A DNA stretch of 64,000 nucleotides. It comes from Marinisporobacter sp. (GTDB lineage Bacteria; Bacillota; Clostridia; Peptostreptococcales; Thermotaleaceae). Shown one piece after another: positions 8,132-19,157 of the stretch (position 1 is the first letter of the stretch; every line of letters begins with the position of its first letter). The translations under genes were made by a program, and so were the position numbers. The stretch spans positions 62,001 to 126,000 of the forward strand of contig JAOARP010000047.1 of the NCBI GenBank assembly GCA_025210525.1. The letters run 5' to 3'. The notes under the pieces are model-generated. The model was given only the letters and a program-made list of their open reading frames with translations, made no database searches and was not told the DNA's origin.

Positions 8132-8827
8132 ATGCCCATCAATATTTTAATCACAGAAGACAATGAAGATATCAACAATCTTCTTTTTTTACATTTATCT
8201 AAAGAAGGCTATACGGTTTTTCAAGCTTTTGACGGAGAAGAAGGACTCCAATTATTTAATAAAGAAGAAATAGATCTAATCCTCTTAGATGTAATGCTTC
8301 CCAAAATAGACGGTTTTAATTTACTTACTAAAATCAGAGAAACCAGCGAAATTCCTGTAATTATGCTTACTGCTAGAAGCGAAGATGCTGATAAAGTGCT
8401 AGGTCTTGGCTTAGGGGCAGATGATTATGTAGTAAAGCCCTTTAGCGTCATTGAAATTATATCTAGAGTACAAGCCCAATTGAGACGCTATATAAAATAT
8501 TCAAGTAAAGAAGCTAAAAATATTCTATCTAATGGTCATCTTTCTTTAGATTTAACAAACTATACAGTAACAAAAAAAGGAATTTTGATCACTCTTAATC
8601 CAAAAGAGTTTAAGCTCTTATCTGTATTTATGAAACACGTTGGAAATATTTATACAAAAGAACAATTATATGAAATAGTCTGGGAAGAATTGTATCATGG
8701 AGATAGTAATACCATTATGGTTCATATGAGCCATCTAAGAGAAAAACTAGAAGATGATCCTAAAAATCCAAAATACTTAAAAACCATTAGAGGAATAGGC
8801 TATAGAATGGAAAAAGTAAATGAATAA
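8132..8827 (+). CDS. OmpR/PhoB-family response regulator
   Basis: Two-component transcription factor. The receiver domain (residues 1-120) has the acidic pocket (TEDNED), phospho-acceptor Asp in LILLDVMLPKIDGF, Thr/Ser in VIMLTAR and Lys in VVKPFS. The C-terminal winged helix (about 135-228) has GHLSLDLTNYTV, LNPKEFKLLSVF and the recognition segment VMVHMSHLREKLEDDP followed by TIRGIGYRME. The start is the ATG at 8132, 7 nt after AAAGGAG; longer readings lack a ribosome site. It overlaps the kinase gene by 8 nt. 231 residues is normal for this family. The likely target is the divergent lipoprotein-peptidase operon plus itself. Confidence 0.93.
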   Translation: MPINILITEDNEDINNLLFLHLSKEGYTVFQAFDGEEGLQLFNKEEIDLILLDVMLPKIDGFNLLTKIRETSEIPVIMLTARSEDADKVLGLGLGADDYVVKPFSVIEIISRVQAQLRRYIKYSSKEAKNILSNGHLSLDLTNYTVTKKGILITLNPKEFKLLSVFMKHVGNIYTKEQLYEIVWEELYHGDSNTIMVHMSHLREKLEDDPKNPKYLKTIRGIGYRMEKVNE

Positions 8828-10202
8828 ACTGAAAAATAAATTCAATTTATTTCATAGTAACACCATCTCCAAGCAATTCTTAATCAATTATAGTTTTTTA
8901 TTTGTTTTGCTTCTTGTTATTATTGGCTTTACTTTTATTGCTAATTACTTATATGTAAATTCCATGTATATTACTTCTGAAATCAACATAGAACGTGTTT
9001 ATAAAAATACATTAGACTACGACATGAAAAAAGCATTTGAACTAGAATATCTTCCTGAAGGTGCCTATTTAGAATATATAGATACCCATTTAACCGTACT
9101 TTCATCCTATAATAGTCCCCATAAAATAGGTTATACCTACTCACAAAAGGACTATAATGAAATGATCTTTGATGATCCTTATGGCTTTATGGTCTATTAT
9201 CCAAAAAATAAGGAGGAATTCTTACTAATGTATCTTCCTCCTGAAAAAAACTTTATAGATATCTTTATCTTCACAGGAAGCTTTTTTATCATTAGCTTAG
9301 CAGTTGCAATCATTCTTTATGCAAAGGTAACTTCTATTCAAATTATACAACCTATTAACCATATATTAGCAGGTGTTAAAATCATTAGTGAAGGTAATTA
9401 TGGTAATAAAATTAATTTTCATTCAAAAAATGAATTAGGTGTATTAAGAGATGCCATCAATCAAATGACAGGAAAAATCCAAGAAGAAATAAGTCTTAGA
9501 GAAAAATCTGAATCTAATAGAAAAAGATTAATATTAGATATATCTCATGACTTAAAAACACCTTTAACAAATATTACTGGGTATGCTCAAACCCTTGCTT
9601 CAAATAATGATTTATCCTATGAACAAAAGGATAAATATTTAGATATTATCCTCTCTAATAGTAACCGTGCAAACAACCTCATTCAAGATTTATTTGAATT
9701 GTCTCAAATGGAAATGGAAGAAAAAATACTCATGCGCGAAGAAAAAAATTTGTGCGAACTATTGAGAAGAATCTTAATCAGCTATATTCCAGAATTAGAA
9801 ACAAATCACATGACATACTCCTTTGAAATTCCCAATATTCCAATATATTGTTTTGTTCATGAACAAAAATTGGAAAGAGCTATTGGAAATATTATTACAA
9901 ATAGTATTAAATATAGTGGGAAAAATACCACATTTTATTTAGAAATAAAAATTTCTAATGATAAAGCAATCATTATTATACAAGACAATGGTACTGGCAT
10001 TGAAAAAGCTTTTGTCCCTATTATTTTTGAACCCTTTGTTCGTGCTGATCCTTCTAGAAATGCTAAATCTGGCGGAACTGGCTTAGGACTTGCCATCACT
10101 AAAAAAATTATTGAAAAACACAAAGGTCAAATATCCTTAGATTCAAATTATAGCAATGGTTGTAAATTTATCATTTCTCTTCCTCTCAGTAAAGATATTT
10201 AA
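8820..10202 (+). CDS. Sensor histidine kinase, partner of the upstream regulator
   Basis: Membrane sensor kinase. TM1 is about residues 18-45, TM2 about 148-170, with a roughly 100-residue extracytoplasmic sensor between them of no recognised fold. HAMP follows (IIQPINHILAGVK...). The dimerisation/phospho-acceptor H-box is DISHDLKTPLTNITGYA (about 240). The ATPase part has an N-box NIITNSIKYSG, G1 DNGTGIEKAF, F-box IFEPFVRAD and G2 SGGTGLGLAI, all intact. 460 residues is standard. It overlaps the regulator gene by 8 nt, so translation is coupled. The signal is unknown, but the divergent thiol-oxidoreductase and protease suggest an envelope or redox stress. Confidence 0.92.
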   Translation: MNKLKNKFNLFHSNTISKQFLINYSFLFVLLLVIIGFTFIANYLYVNSMYITSEINIERVYKNTLDYDMKKAFELEYLPEGAYLEYIDTHLTVLSSYNSPHKIGYTYSQKDYNEMIFDDPYGFMVYYPKNKEEFLLMYLPPEKNFIDIFIFTGSFFIISLAVAIILYAKVTSIQIIQPINHILAGVKIISEGNYGNKINFHSKNELGVLRDAINQMTGKIQEEISLREKSESNRKRLILDISHDLKTPLTNITGYAQTLASNNDLSYEQKDKYLDIILSNSNRANNLIQDLFELSQMEMEEKILMREEKNLCELLRRILISYIPELETNHMTYSFEIPNIPIYCFVHEQKLERAIGNIITNSIKYSGKNTTFYLEIKISNDKAIIIIQDNGTGIEKAFVPIIFEPFVRADPSRNAKSGGTGLGLAITKKIIEKHKGQISLDSNYSNGCKFIISLPLSKDI

Positions 10203-10226
10203 CAAAAGGTTTTAAAAAACAAGGAA

Positions 10227-10263
10227 GAAATTTAAAATATTTTATTAAAATATTTTAAATTTC
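10227..10263. terminator. AT-only perfect palindrome after kinase gene, terminator-like
   Basis: A 17-bp perfect inverted repeat (10227-10243 with 10247-10263) has a 3-nt loop and is nearly all A/T. It lies just past the kinase stop. It has the position of a terminator but lacks GC pairs, so termination strength is uncertain. Confidence 0.5.
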
Positions 10264-10315
10264 TATACTTCTTCTTGTCAAATGATGATAAAATAGGATA
10301 AAGGGAGGTATAAAC

Positions 10316-10906
10316 ATGACAAAATATATTTTATTAGTAATCGTAGCCTATTTAGTTGGAAGCATTCCTTTTTCTTACATTACTGCAAAATTCATGGGGA
10401 ATATTGATATAAGAAAACATGGCAGTGGAAATTCTGGTGCTACAAATGTCCTTAGAACATTAGGTCCAAAGGCAGGAGCCATTGCTTTTATACTAGACTT
10501 CCTAAAGGGATTTATTCTTGCTATTATTGGAGAAAAGTTATTGGGTAGTCAAGGTGGAGCCATCGCTTCTACTTTTGTAGTTATTGGTCATTGTTATCCT
10601 TTTTCTCTAGGCTTTAAAGGAGGCAAAGGTGTTGCTACTGCTGGTGGAACAATTTTCGCCCTATATCCCCTTATAGGCATTATATTATTAATTATCCATT
10701 TTTCCATTACAGGAGTCACAAAAATGGTCTCTTTAGCTTCTATCACTGTAGCTGCTTCATTTCCAATTCTATGCTTTGTTTTTAAAGAACCTATAGCCTT
10801 TATACTATATGCTTTATGTTTAGGTTCCTTCGTTATTTATAAACATAAAGCCAATATAAAAAGATTATTGGCTGGAACAGAATCGAAAATAAGCTTTAAA
10901 AAATAA
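10316..10906 (+). CDS. plsY: Acyl-phosphate:glycerol-3-phosphate acyltransferase
   Basis: Transfers an acyl group from acyl-phosphate to glycerol-3-phosphate, giving lysophosphatidate, the first committed step of phospholipid synthesis in most Gram-positives. An integral membrane protein of 196 residues with five or more hydrophobic segments. The three PlsY motifs are present: GSIPFSY (about 15), RKHGSGNSGATNVLRTLG (about 34-51) and KGGKGVATAGG (about 103). The ribosome site is AAAGGGAGG. A strong bidirectional terminator follows, shared with the convergent glycerol operon. The substrate link (glycerol-3-phosphate) to the neighbouring glp operon may be coincidental. Confidence 0.96.
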   Translation: MTKYILLVIVAYLVGSIPFSYITAKFMGNIDIRKHGSGNSGATNVLRTLGPKAGAIAFILDFLKGFILAIIGEKLLGSQGGAIASTFVVIGHCYPFSLGFKGGKGVATAGGTIFALYPLIGIILLIIHFSITGVTKMVSLASITVAASFPILCFVFKEPIAFILYALCLGSFVIYKHKANIKRLLAGTESKISFKK

Positions 10907-10940
10907 AGAAAATTCTTTGTCCCCTCAAAGAATTTTCTTT
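10905..10940. terminator. Bidirectional terminator between plsY and the glycerol operon
   Basis: A 15-bp perfect stem (10905-10919 with 10926-10940) with a 6-nt C-rich loop and T-runs on both strands. Confidence 0.88.
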
Positions 10941-10944
10941 TTTT

Positions 10945-12033
10945 CTAACTCTCATTTTCTATAATTTTATATTTTCTTGCCTTTGATGCCACAGTTTTAT
11001 GTGTAATCCCTAATGCATTTCCTGCTGCATTAAAACTACCAAAGGTATTTAATGCCATCTTTATAATTTCCTTTTCATATTCCTCTAAGGTTGCTAACGC
11101 CCCCTTTTTATTCATATTAATTAAGCTAACAGACTCTTGAACTTTAGAGTGTCTCTTATATTTATTAGCTATATGCTTTGGTATATGTTCCATATCTACA
11201 ATGCATTCATCTGCTAGGGCAATCATCCTCTCTACTATATTTTGCAGTTCTCTTATATTGCCAGGCCACTCATAGTCAAAAAAACAATCTTGGGCTTCTT
11301 TTGTTAACTTTATAGGTGTTAATTCCATATTTTTAGAAATGTTTTTTATAAAATATTCAAGCAACAAAGGAATATCTTTTTTTCTTTCTCTAAGAGGAGG
11401 CAAATAAATGGGAATCACATTTAATCGATAATATAAATCTTCTCTAAATTTTCTTTCACAGATCATTTTTTCTAAATTTTTATTCGTAGCTGCGACAATT
11501 CGAATATCTGCATGAATAATTCCATTACCACCAATTCTTTCAAATTCTTTCTCCTGAAGTACTCTTAAGAGCTTTACTTGCATTTCCATTGGCAAATCTC
11601 CTATTTCATCTAAAAAAATCGTCCCTCCACTCGCTCTTTCAAATTTTCCAATTTTCCTTTTCAACGCCCCTGTAAAAGCCCCTTGTTCATGACCGAATAG
11701 CTCAGATTCTAACAATTCATATGGAATCGCTCCACAGTTTATAGCTACAAAAGGGCCTTTACTTCTTTTGCTATTTTCATGAACCGCTTTTGCTACTAGT
11801 TCTTTTCCTGTTCCACTTTCTCCTCTAATCAATACTGTAGATAAAATTTTAGAAGCCTTCTGTGCCCTTAGAAGGGCTTTTTTTATAGACAAACTGTTTC
11901 CAATGATCTTTTGAAAGGGCTCGTCTAGTTGAATGTCCTTTTTTTCAAAAGTAGTAGGGAACTTTAATATATTTGCATCCTCTTTCTTTGTATTTCTTTT
12001 TTTATTGCTAGAAGAAAAATTTGCGATTGCCAT
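10945..12033 (-). CDS. Sigma-54-dependent transcriptional activator (AAA+ and Fis-type HTH)
   Basis: Bacterial enhancer-binding protein that hydrolyses ATP to open sigma-54 promoters. After a short linker of about 40 residues with no sensory domain, the AAA+ domain has Walker [11 protein letters not shown] (about 71-80), the sigma-54 contact loop GAFTGA (about 116), Walker [14 protein letters not shown], and an arginine region [23 protein letters not shown]. The C-terminus is a Fis/TyrR-type HTH ([23 protein letters not shown]). Start: ATG after GGGGGG. It is the last gene of the glycerol operon, and a consensus -24/-12 promoter precedes glpF, so I infer it activates that operon. With no N-terminal domain, how it senses glycerol or glycerol-3-phosphate is not apparent. 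Confidence 0.92.
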   Translation of the reverse strand: MAIANFSSSNKKRNTKKEDANILKFPTTFEKKDIQLDEPFQKIIGNSLSIKKALLRAQKASKILSTVLIRGESGTGKELVAKAVHENSKRSKGPFVAINCGAIPYELLESELFGHEQGAFTGALKRKIGKFERASGGTIFLDEIGDLPMEMQVKLLRVLQEKEFERIGGNGIIHADIRIVAATNKNLEKMICERKFREDLYYRLNVIPIYLPPLRERKKDIPLLLEYFIKNISKNMELTPIKLTKEAQDCFFDYEWPGNIRELQNIVERMIALADECIVDMEHIPKHIANKYKRHSKVQESVSLINMNKKGALATLEEYEKEIIKMALNTFGSFNAAGNALGITHKTVASKARKYKIIENES

Positions 12034-12055
12034 TAAATCCCCCCATATCTATATT

Positions 12056-12430
12056 TTACTGTATTCTTCTCATAGTTTTTGTAGCTACTACATCTACCCC
12101 GGTGTCTAATATATTATGAATAATCACATCTCCCGTTTTTACAGGTGCTTCAACTTCAATAGCATTGATTATTTCCATACATTTAAAAATAAGTTCTTTA
12201 GGAATAGGCTGATTCGTTTTTACAGGAAGCCTTTTTAAAAAGGCATTTTTTATTTTCACTGTAGTAGGAAGTACTCGAGTAGGATTTGTCATTTCCTTTA
12301 TGCCATAAGCTTCACCTCTTTTACAGGTATTTCCTGTAACCTGATAGCTATCCGCCACTTTCCTTACTGTAAGATGACATCCCATTGGACAAACAATACA
12401 AATAATCTCCCTTTTCTCCACCCTATTCAC
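12056..12430 (-). CDS. DUF1667 domain protein of the glycerol operon
   Basis: A 124-residue protein with an N-terminal cysteine motif CIVCPMGCHL (about 11-20) and a further Cys at TGNTCKRGE, fitting an FeS or zinc site; the C-terminal part (VKTGDVIIHNILDTGVDVVAT) is the conserved DUF1667 end. DUF1667 genes regularly sit directly after a GlpA-like dehydrogenase and an FAD/NAD oxidoreductase in clostridia, as here, so it is probably a third electron-transfer subunit, in the place of E. coli GlpC. This role is inference from order. The GTG start at 12430 overlaps the end of the preceding gene by 8 nt. Confidence 0.8.
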   Translation of the reverse strand: MNRVEKREIICIVCPMGCHLTVRKVADSYQVTGNTCKRGEAYGIKEMTNPTRVLPTTVKIKNAFLKRLPVKTNQPIPKELIFKCMEIINAIEVEAPVKTGDVIIHNILDTGVDVVATKTMRRIQ

Positions 12431-13688
12431 CGCCCTTTACAACAGCTATAGCTATTTCCTTTATTTTTTTCTCTTTAAATATACTTGCAGGTATCTTAAT
12501 CCTTTCCATTTCTCCTGGTGCCATATGCTTTTTATGGATTTCTTTTATTATTTCCCCATTTCCTTTGATGCTCAATTTACAATTTTTATAAACATGATTC
12601 ACTCTCATGAGTAAATCTAGTGAATCTTCTAGATTAGATGGTCTAATAACTTGAGGTACTATATAAGAAATCCCTTCCTCTGCAAAGGTTTTCACAAGGT
12701 CTATATTATTTTCTAATTCACCTTTTATAAACTTAGCTGCACTTTTTCCTGCCTTTTGACTCTCTTTTGTAACCCAATCTACAAGATCATGTACATGGAC
12801 AACATTCCCACATGCAAAAATACCCTTTACATTCGTCTCCATAGACTCATTTACAATAGGGCCGCCTGTTACAGGAGATAATTCTACATGAGCACTTTTT
12901 GATAATTCATTTTCTGGAATTAATCCTACAGATAAAAGAAGTGTATCACACACATATTCCTTTTCTGTTCCTGCTATTGGTTTTTTATTCTCATCTACCT
13001 GAGCTATTTCAACAGCTTCTACCCTATCTTTTCCTTTGATCCTTGTAACCGTATGACTTAACAAAAGAGGAATATGATAATCATCTAAGCATTGTACAAT
13101 ATTTCTTGTAAGACCGCTGGAAAAAGGCATCAGTTCTGCCACTGCTAAAACCTTGGCCCCTTCTAAGGTAAGTCTTCTTGCCATAATAAGTCCAATATCT
13201 CCTGACCCTAATATAACTACTTTTTTTCCTACCATATACCCTTCCATATTGATATACCTTTGAGCTGTTCCTGCAGTAAATACTCCAGCAGGTCTTGTTC
13301 CAGGTATGGCAATTGCCCCTCTCGTTCTTTCTCTACATCCCATAGCTAAAATGATGGCTTTTGCTTTTATTTTCATCAATCCATCCTTTGTATTGACAGC
13401 ACTTAACTCTCTATTTTCACCAATATCTAGTACCATGGTATCTAGCTTATATGTTATATTCATTCCTTTTAATTCATTAATGAAACGCTCTGCATATTCA
13501 GGGCCTGTTAATTCTTCTTTAAATACATGAAGCCCAAATCCATTATGGATACATTGCTGCAAAATTCCTCCCAATTCTCGATCTCTATCGATTAACAAAA
13601 TACTCTTTATACCATCTTTTTTAGCTTCTATGGCTGCTGCAAGACCTGCAGGTCCCCCACCAATCACAACAAGATCATACTTTAACAT
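12423..13688 (-). CDS. FAD/NAD(P)-dependent oxidoreductase of the glycerol operon
   Basis: A pyridine-nucleotide-disulfide-type flavoprotein, 421 residues. N-terminal FAD site VVIGGGPAGLAAAIEA (about 5-21), internal NAD site KVVILGSGDIGLIMARRL (about 155-172), and the second FAD motif GIFACGNVVHVHDLVDWV (about 288). There is no CxxxxC redox disulfide next to the FAD loop, although 'ILQQCIHNGFGLH' carries one cysteine. It corresponds by position to the GlpB-like subunit of an anaerobic glycerol-3-phosphate dehydrogenase, though of a different fold, probably passing electrons from GlpA to NAD or a quinone. 11 nt after the GlpA-like gene; overlaps the DUF1667 gene. Confidence 0.85.
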   Translation of the reverse strand: MLKYDLVVIGGGPAGLAAAIEAKKDGIKSILLIDRDRELGGILQQCIHNGFGLHVFKEELTGPEYAERFINELKGMNITYKLDTMVLDIGENRELSAVNTKDGLMKIKAKAIILAMGCRERTRGAIAIPGTRPAGVFTAGTAQRYINMEGYMVGKKVVILGSGDIGLIMARRLTLEGAKVLAVAELMPFSSGLTRNIVQCLDDYHIPLLLSHTVTRIKGKDRVEAVEIAQVDENKKPIAGTEKEYVCDTLLLSVGLIPENELSKSAHVELSPVTGGPIVNESMETNVKGIFACGNVVHVHDLVDWVTKESQKAGKSAAKFIKGELENNIDLVKTFAEEGISYIVPQVIRPSNLEDSLDLLMRVNHVYKNCKLSIKGNGEIIKEIHKKHMAPGEMERIKIPASIFKEKKIKEIAIAVVKGGE

Positions 13689-13699
13689 CTAATCACCTC

Positions 13700-15151
13700 C
13701 TACTTTTCTTCTTGGTTCTCTTCCTTGGTATCCCCTGTAAGAATATACGAATGGGCTCCTTCCTTTACAATATCTTTCATATCTTCACCCAGCTCTCTAG
13801 CTAAAATCTCCATGACCCTAGGACCACAAAATCCCCCTTGACATCTTCCAGCTCCTGGTCTTACTCTTCTTTTCACTCCATTTACCGTTCTAGCTCCTGC
13901 ATTTCTATGAATTGCATCTACAATTTCTCCTTCTGTGATTGTCTCGCATCTACAAATAATTCTTCCATACCTTGGATCTTTTCTGATGATTTCTGATTTT
14001 TCCTCATCGCTTAAGGATGTAAATCGAATTCTTTTTTTTCTTTTTGGGTTAAAGCTTTCCTTTTCTTCAAGACGTCCTACTATATTTTTTATTAACTCTA
14101 CTACATATTTTGCAATAGCAGGGGATGAAGAAAGTCCTGGAGATTTAATTCCTGCCACATTAATAAACCCTTTTGCTTCTTTTGATTCCTCAATAATAAA
14201 ATCTCCTGTACTTGGTTCTGCCCTAATGCCTGCAAAGGTTGTTATATTTTTATTAAAAGGTACTTTTGTACAGCTTTTTATGATCGTTTCTTTTATAAAG
14301 CTGAGTGCATCCTTTGTAGTTTCCGTAGCTTCTTTGTCCTCTAAATTTTCTGCATCAGGTCCTATGAGAATATTTCCGTCAACAGTAGGTGTAATCAGTA
14401 CTCCTTTTCCAAGTTTTGTAGGACATTGAAAAACAACTTTACTCACTATATTTCCTACACTTTTATCTAATAAATAATATTGTCCTCTTCGTGGTGTAAT
14501 CTTAAAAGAATAGTCTGCTACCATACGATAAATATGATCTGCATATAAACCTGCACAATTTATTACATATTTTGTATCTATTTCATTGTTCTTTGTATAA
14601 ATTTTATATCCCTCTTTATTTTTTTCTATTCTTTTCACCTCGTTGTTTAATAAAAGTTCTACCCCATTGTCTATTGCATTTTCAGCTAATGCAATGGCTA
14701 ACTCAAAGGGTCCTACAATCCCTGCTGTAGGTGCATATAATGCTCCTACAATCTGATCATTTAAATGTGGCTCCATCCTTTTTACTTCTTCTTCATCAAT
14801 GATCTCCATATAGGGTACGCCTATTTTTACTCCATTTTCATAAAGGTCTTGAATCGTCTTCATATCTTCCTTATTAAAAGCAACCACTAAAGATCCAATC
14901 CTTTTAAAGGGTATATCTAATTCTTCACAGACCTTATCAAACATAGCATTTCCTAAAACATTAAATTTTGCTTTATTACTTCCTGCTTTAGCATCATATC
15001 CTGCATGTACAATAGCACTATTTGCTTTTGTTGTACCATTTGCCACATCATTGTCCTTTTCTAAAAGAATAACTTGCAATTTATATCTAGATAATTCTCT
15101 TGCAATAAAAGTACCTATTATACCAGCCCCTACAATGGCTATATCATACAC
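13700..15151 (-). CDS. GlpA-like FAD-dependent glycerol-3-phosphate dehydrogenase with BFD [2Fe-2S] domain
   Basis: Oxidises glycerol-3-phosphate to dihydroxyacetone phosphate. Residues 1-365 form a DAO-type flavoprotein: IAIVGAGIIGTFIARELSRY (FAD), NSAIVHAGYDA, GQYYLLDK, and GIRAEPSTGDFII near the active site. Residues about 395-460 form a BFD-like [2Fe-2S] domain with RCRCET-type cysteines (ICRCET) and GRCQGGFC. This GlpA arrangement in 483 residues is common in clostridia. The GTG start has GAGGAGG upstream. It lies behind a hairpin terminator that separates it from glpK, so its expression relative to glpFK may be set by read-through or a second promoter. Old annotations may call it L-2-hydroxyglutarate oxidase (LhgO); the operon favours glycerol. 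Confidence 0.87.
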   Translation of the reverse strand: MYDIAIVGAGIIGTFIARELSRYKLQVILLEKDNDVANGTTKANSAIVHAGYDAKAGSNKAKFNVLGNAMFDKVCEELDIPFKRIGSLVVAFNKEDMKTIQDLYENGVKIGVPYMEIIDEEEVKRMEPHLNDQIVGALYAPTAGIVGPFELAIALAENAIDNGVELLLNNEVKRIEKNKEGYKIYTKNNEIDTKYVINCAGLYADHIYRMVADYSFKITPRRGQYYLLDKSVGNIVSKVVFQCPTKLGKGVLITPTVDGNILIGPDAENLEDKEATETTKDALSFIKETIIKSCTKVPFNKNITTFAGIRAEPSTGDFIIEESKEAKGFINVAGIKSPGLSSSPAIAKYVVELIKNIVGRLEEKESFNPKRKKRIRFTSLSDEEKSEIIRKDPRYGRIICRCETITEGEIVDAIHRNAGARTVNGVKRRVRPGAGRCQGGFCGPRVMEILARELGEDMKDIVKEGAHSYILTGDTKEENQEEK

Positions 15152-15172
15152 AAATATTCCTCCTCTCCATAT

Positions 15173-15222
15173 AAAAAAACCGTACGAAACTAACCTACCT
15201 TCTCGTAGGCTAATTCATACGG
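15173..15222 (-). terminator. Two-tier hairpin terminator resembling a group II intron domain I element
   Basis: On the minus strand, an outer 9-bp stem (15214-15222 with 15180-15188, one G-T pair) encloses an inner 9-bp stem (15205-15213 with 15190-15198), and seven T follow (15173-15179). The flank reads GGAGAGCCGTATGA on one side and CGTACGGTT on the other, which is the usual text of a bacterial group II intron domain I arm. It sits between glpK and the GlpA-like gene, 22 nt before that gene's start. Confidence 0.75.
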
Positions 15223-15303
15223 CTCTCCTATTCTCCGGCCCATTATATTAGGATTTTCTTATTATAATATATGCATCCTTTTATAAAAATGTTCCTATTA
15301 TTT

Positions 15304-17539
<2,236 letters not shown>

Positions 17540-17663
17540 ACTCTTCCCTCCCCTTTGTTTTTCATAAACCTTTACTACTTTAAAATAATCCTACCTCGTC
17601 TTGAAAACTTTAATTAATCCTCCCTTCTCTTATTAAATTTTGTTTGTTCTTTATAAAACTAAT

Positions 17664-17683
17664 AAAGCAAATATCATGCCAAT
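17664..17683 (-). promoter_or_regulatory. Sigma-54 (-24/-12) promoter of the glycerol operon
   Basis: The minus strand reads TTGGCATGATATTTGCTT: GG of the -24 box (17680-17679) and GC of the -12 box (17668-17667) are exactly 10 nt apart, and bases match YTGGCACG-N4-TTGC except one. Transcription would start near 17655, giving a leader of about 115 nt before glpF. Confidence 0.8.
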
Positions 17684-17687
17684 TCTC

Positions 17688-17904
17688 CTTGTTAGTTTTT
17701 CAACAATTCAGTCAATTTGTTTTCTACTTCTTGTTCTTTTTTTCCAATAAAATGCTTTCTTAAATCATTTTTTGGTAATAATTACCAGCACTATATTATT
17801 TCTCTATCTTTTGCCACATGTCCTCTTCATAACTATATATATTTTCATAGTGATAACTTTATTAAAAATTTTCAAAAAAATTCGCATTATGCTCTCGCAT
17901 ATGC
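17688..17904 (-). promoter_or_regulatory. Upstream region of the sigma-54 promoter, candidate activator sites
   Basis: Two dyad elements stand out in the roughly 270-nt gap upstream of the promoter. GCATTATGC (17884-17892) and GCATATGC (17897-17904) are adjacent near-palindromes about 205-225 bp above the -24 box, a usual distance for enhancer sites. TTGTT-N8-AACAA lies at 17688-17705, close to the promoter. No gene is supported in this gap. Confidence 0.35.
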
Positions 17905-17952
17905 TCATTTCACAAGTCCACAGATTCTAAATTTTATAATTTCCTAGCAAAC

Positions 17953-17987
17953 AAAAAAACTTTCCTTATTTTTATAACAAGGAAAGT
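17953..17987 (-). terminator. Terminator after DUF362 gene
   Basis: ACTTTCCTT at 17959-17967 pairs with AAGGAAAGT at 17979-17987; seven T follow on the minus strand. Confidence 0.85.
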
Positions 17988-18008
17988 AGCTATTCTTTTA
18001 TCCATATT

Positions 18009-19157
18009 TTATAATTTAGCCAATAATTTCATCAGTAAAGGTCGATGAATATGAACTGCCTGTACTGGACATAACTCTTGGCAGCAAAAACATCTTATAC
18101 ATTCATCTAAATTCACCATAGGTTTTTTATTCACCATCTCTATTACACGTGGTGGACAGTTATTTGCACAATCACTACAGCCTACACATTGATCATGTAT
18201 AAATACTGGCTTTGGCTGCAATAGTCCATTTAAAATATCTCTTAAAAATTTAGGAATTTTTCCTTCTAACAAATCCAAGCTTCTTATTTCAGGTACCACA
18301 AAATCATTTACTATAAATTTTTCAATATCTTCTCCCTTTAATTCTATATCTTCAAAATTCCCTTTACAAAGGTCCCTCTCCACACATCTTTCAATAGTCG
18401 GTACTTTGGTAGGCTCGATTCCAATAATAGTTGTTGCTGCTACATCTAAATGATATGGACTAGTAGCTCCAATGACAACCCCTACGGCTCTTGGGTCTCC
18501 TCCACTAGGGCCTGCTCCTTCCATTCCTACAATTCCATCCATAAAGGACAAAATAGGCTTAGCTGCTAAGCATATATCTACTAAAGCATTTGAAAAATCC
18601 ACATTATTTGGCATACGCACATGATATTCTGCTTTTTCAAGTCCTGCAACAATCCCAAACATATTTTTTACTGCCCCAGTAAAAAGCATCATTCCATGGG
18701 TTTTTAATTTAGATACAGATATAACTTTATCTACTTCTTTTAATACTTCAATACCTGTTATCCTTTTTAATATTAATCCTTCATCATTGCTAATTTCTAC
18801 TGAATTCGTATTATAATTTAGTACCACTGGTAAATCTTTTGCAATCTCTTCATATCCACAAACATTATAAATTCCTTGTAATATTTTTTTATTAAAAGGT
18901 CCTCCTGGACTATCTCCTATAATTACCTTTGCACCATAATCTATTAACTCTTCTGCTAAAGCTTTAACAAATTTGGGGTGAGTCGTAGTCGCTTCTTCTG
19001 GTCTTTTCTTCATAAGTAAATTTACTTTTAGAAGAACCGTTTCTCCTCTACTTATATATTTTTCGATTCCACCTAAATTTTCAAAGGTTTCTTTTATACA
19101 TGATTTTAATTGATCATATTCATAATCTTTACATCCTATTAAGGAAACAATCTCCAT
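18009..19157 (-). CDS. DUF362 protein with C-terminal 2x[4Fe-4S] ferredoxin
   Basis: A 382-residue fusion of a DUF362 domain (residues 1-300; landmarks VLLKVNLLMKKRPEEATTTHP, GDSPGGPF, KLKTHGMMLFTGAVKNMFG, GIVGMEGAGPSGG) to a bacterial ferredoxin with CVGCSDCANNCPP (about 320) and CIRCFCCQELCP (about 350), each a CxxCxxCxxxCP cluster motif. No twin-arginine or Sec signal, so cytosolic. DUF362-ferredoxin proteins are widespread in anaerobes; the reaction is not known to me. Lone gene with its own terminator. Confidence 0.88.
   Translation of the reverse strand: MEIVSLIGCKDYEYDQLKSCIKETFENLGGIEKYISRGETVLLKVNLLMKKRPEEATTTHPKFVKALAEELIDYGAKVIIGDSPGGPFNKKILQGIYNVCGYEEIAKDLPVVLNYNTNSVEISNDEGLILKRITGIEVLKEVDKVISVSKLKTHGMMLFTGAVKNMFGIVAGLEKAEYHVRMPNNVDFSNALVDICLAAKPILSFMDGIVGMEGAGPSGGDPRAVGVVIGATSPYHLDVAATTIIGIEPTKVPTIERCVERDLCKGNFEDIELKGEDIEKFIVNDFVVPEIRSLDLLEGKIPKFLRDILNGLLQPKPVFIHDQCVGCSDCANNCPPRVIEMVNKKPMVNLDECIRCFCCQELCPVQAVHIHRPLLMKLLAKL

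Noticed and set aside
15223..15303. Possible riboswitch or GlpP antitermination leader before the dehydrogenase gene
   Set aside because: The upstream sequence matches no riboswitch class I know, and no glpP gene is present; the hairpin is adequately explained as a terminator.
17717..17947. A plus-strand reading frame of 76 codons above the glp promoter
   Set aside because: No ribosome site, low-complexity Ser/Phe/Ile composition typical of AT-rich noncoding DNA, and it overlaps the enhancer region and a terminator.
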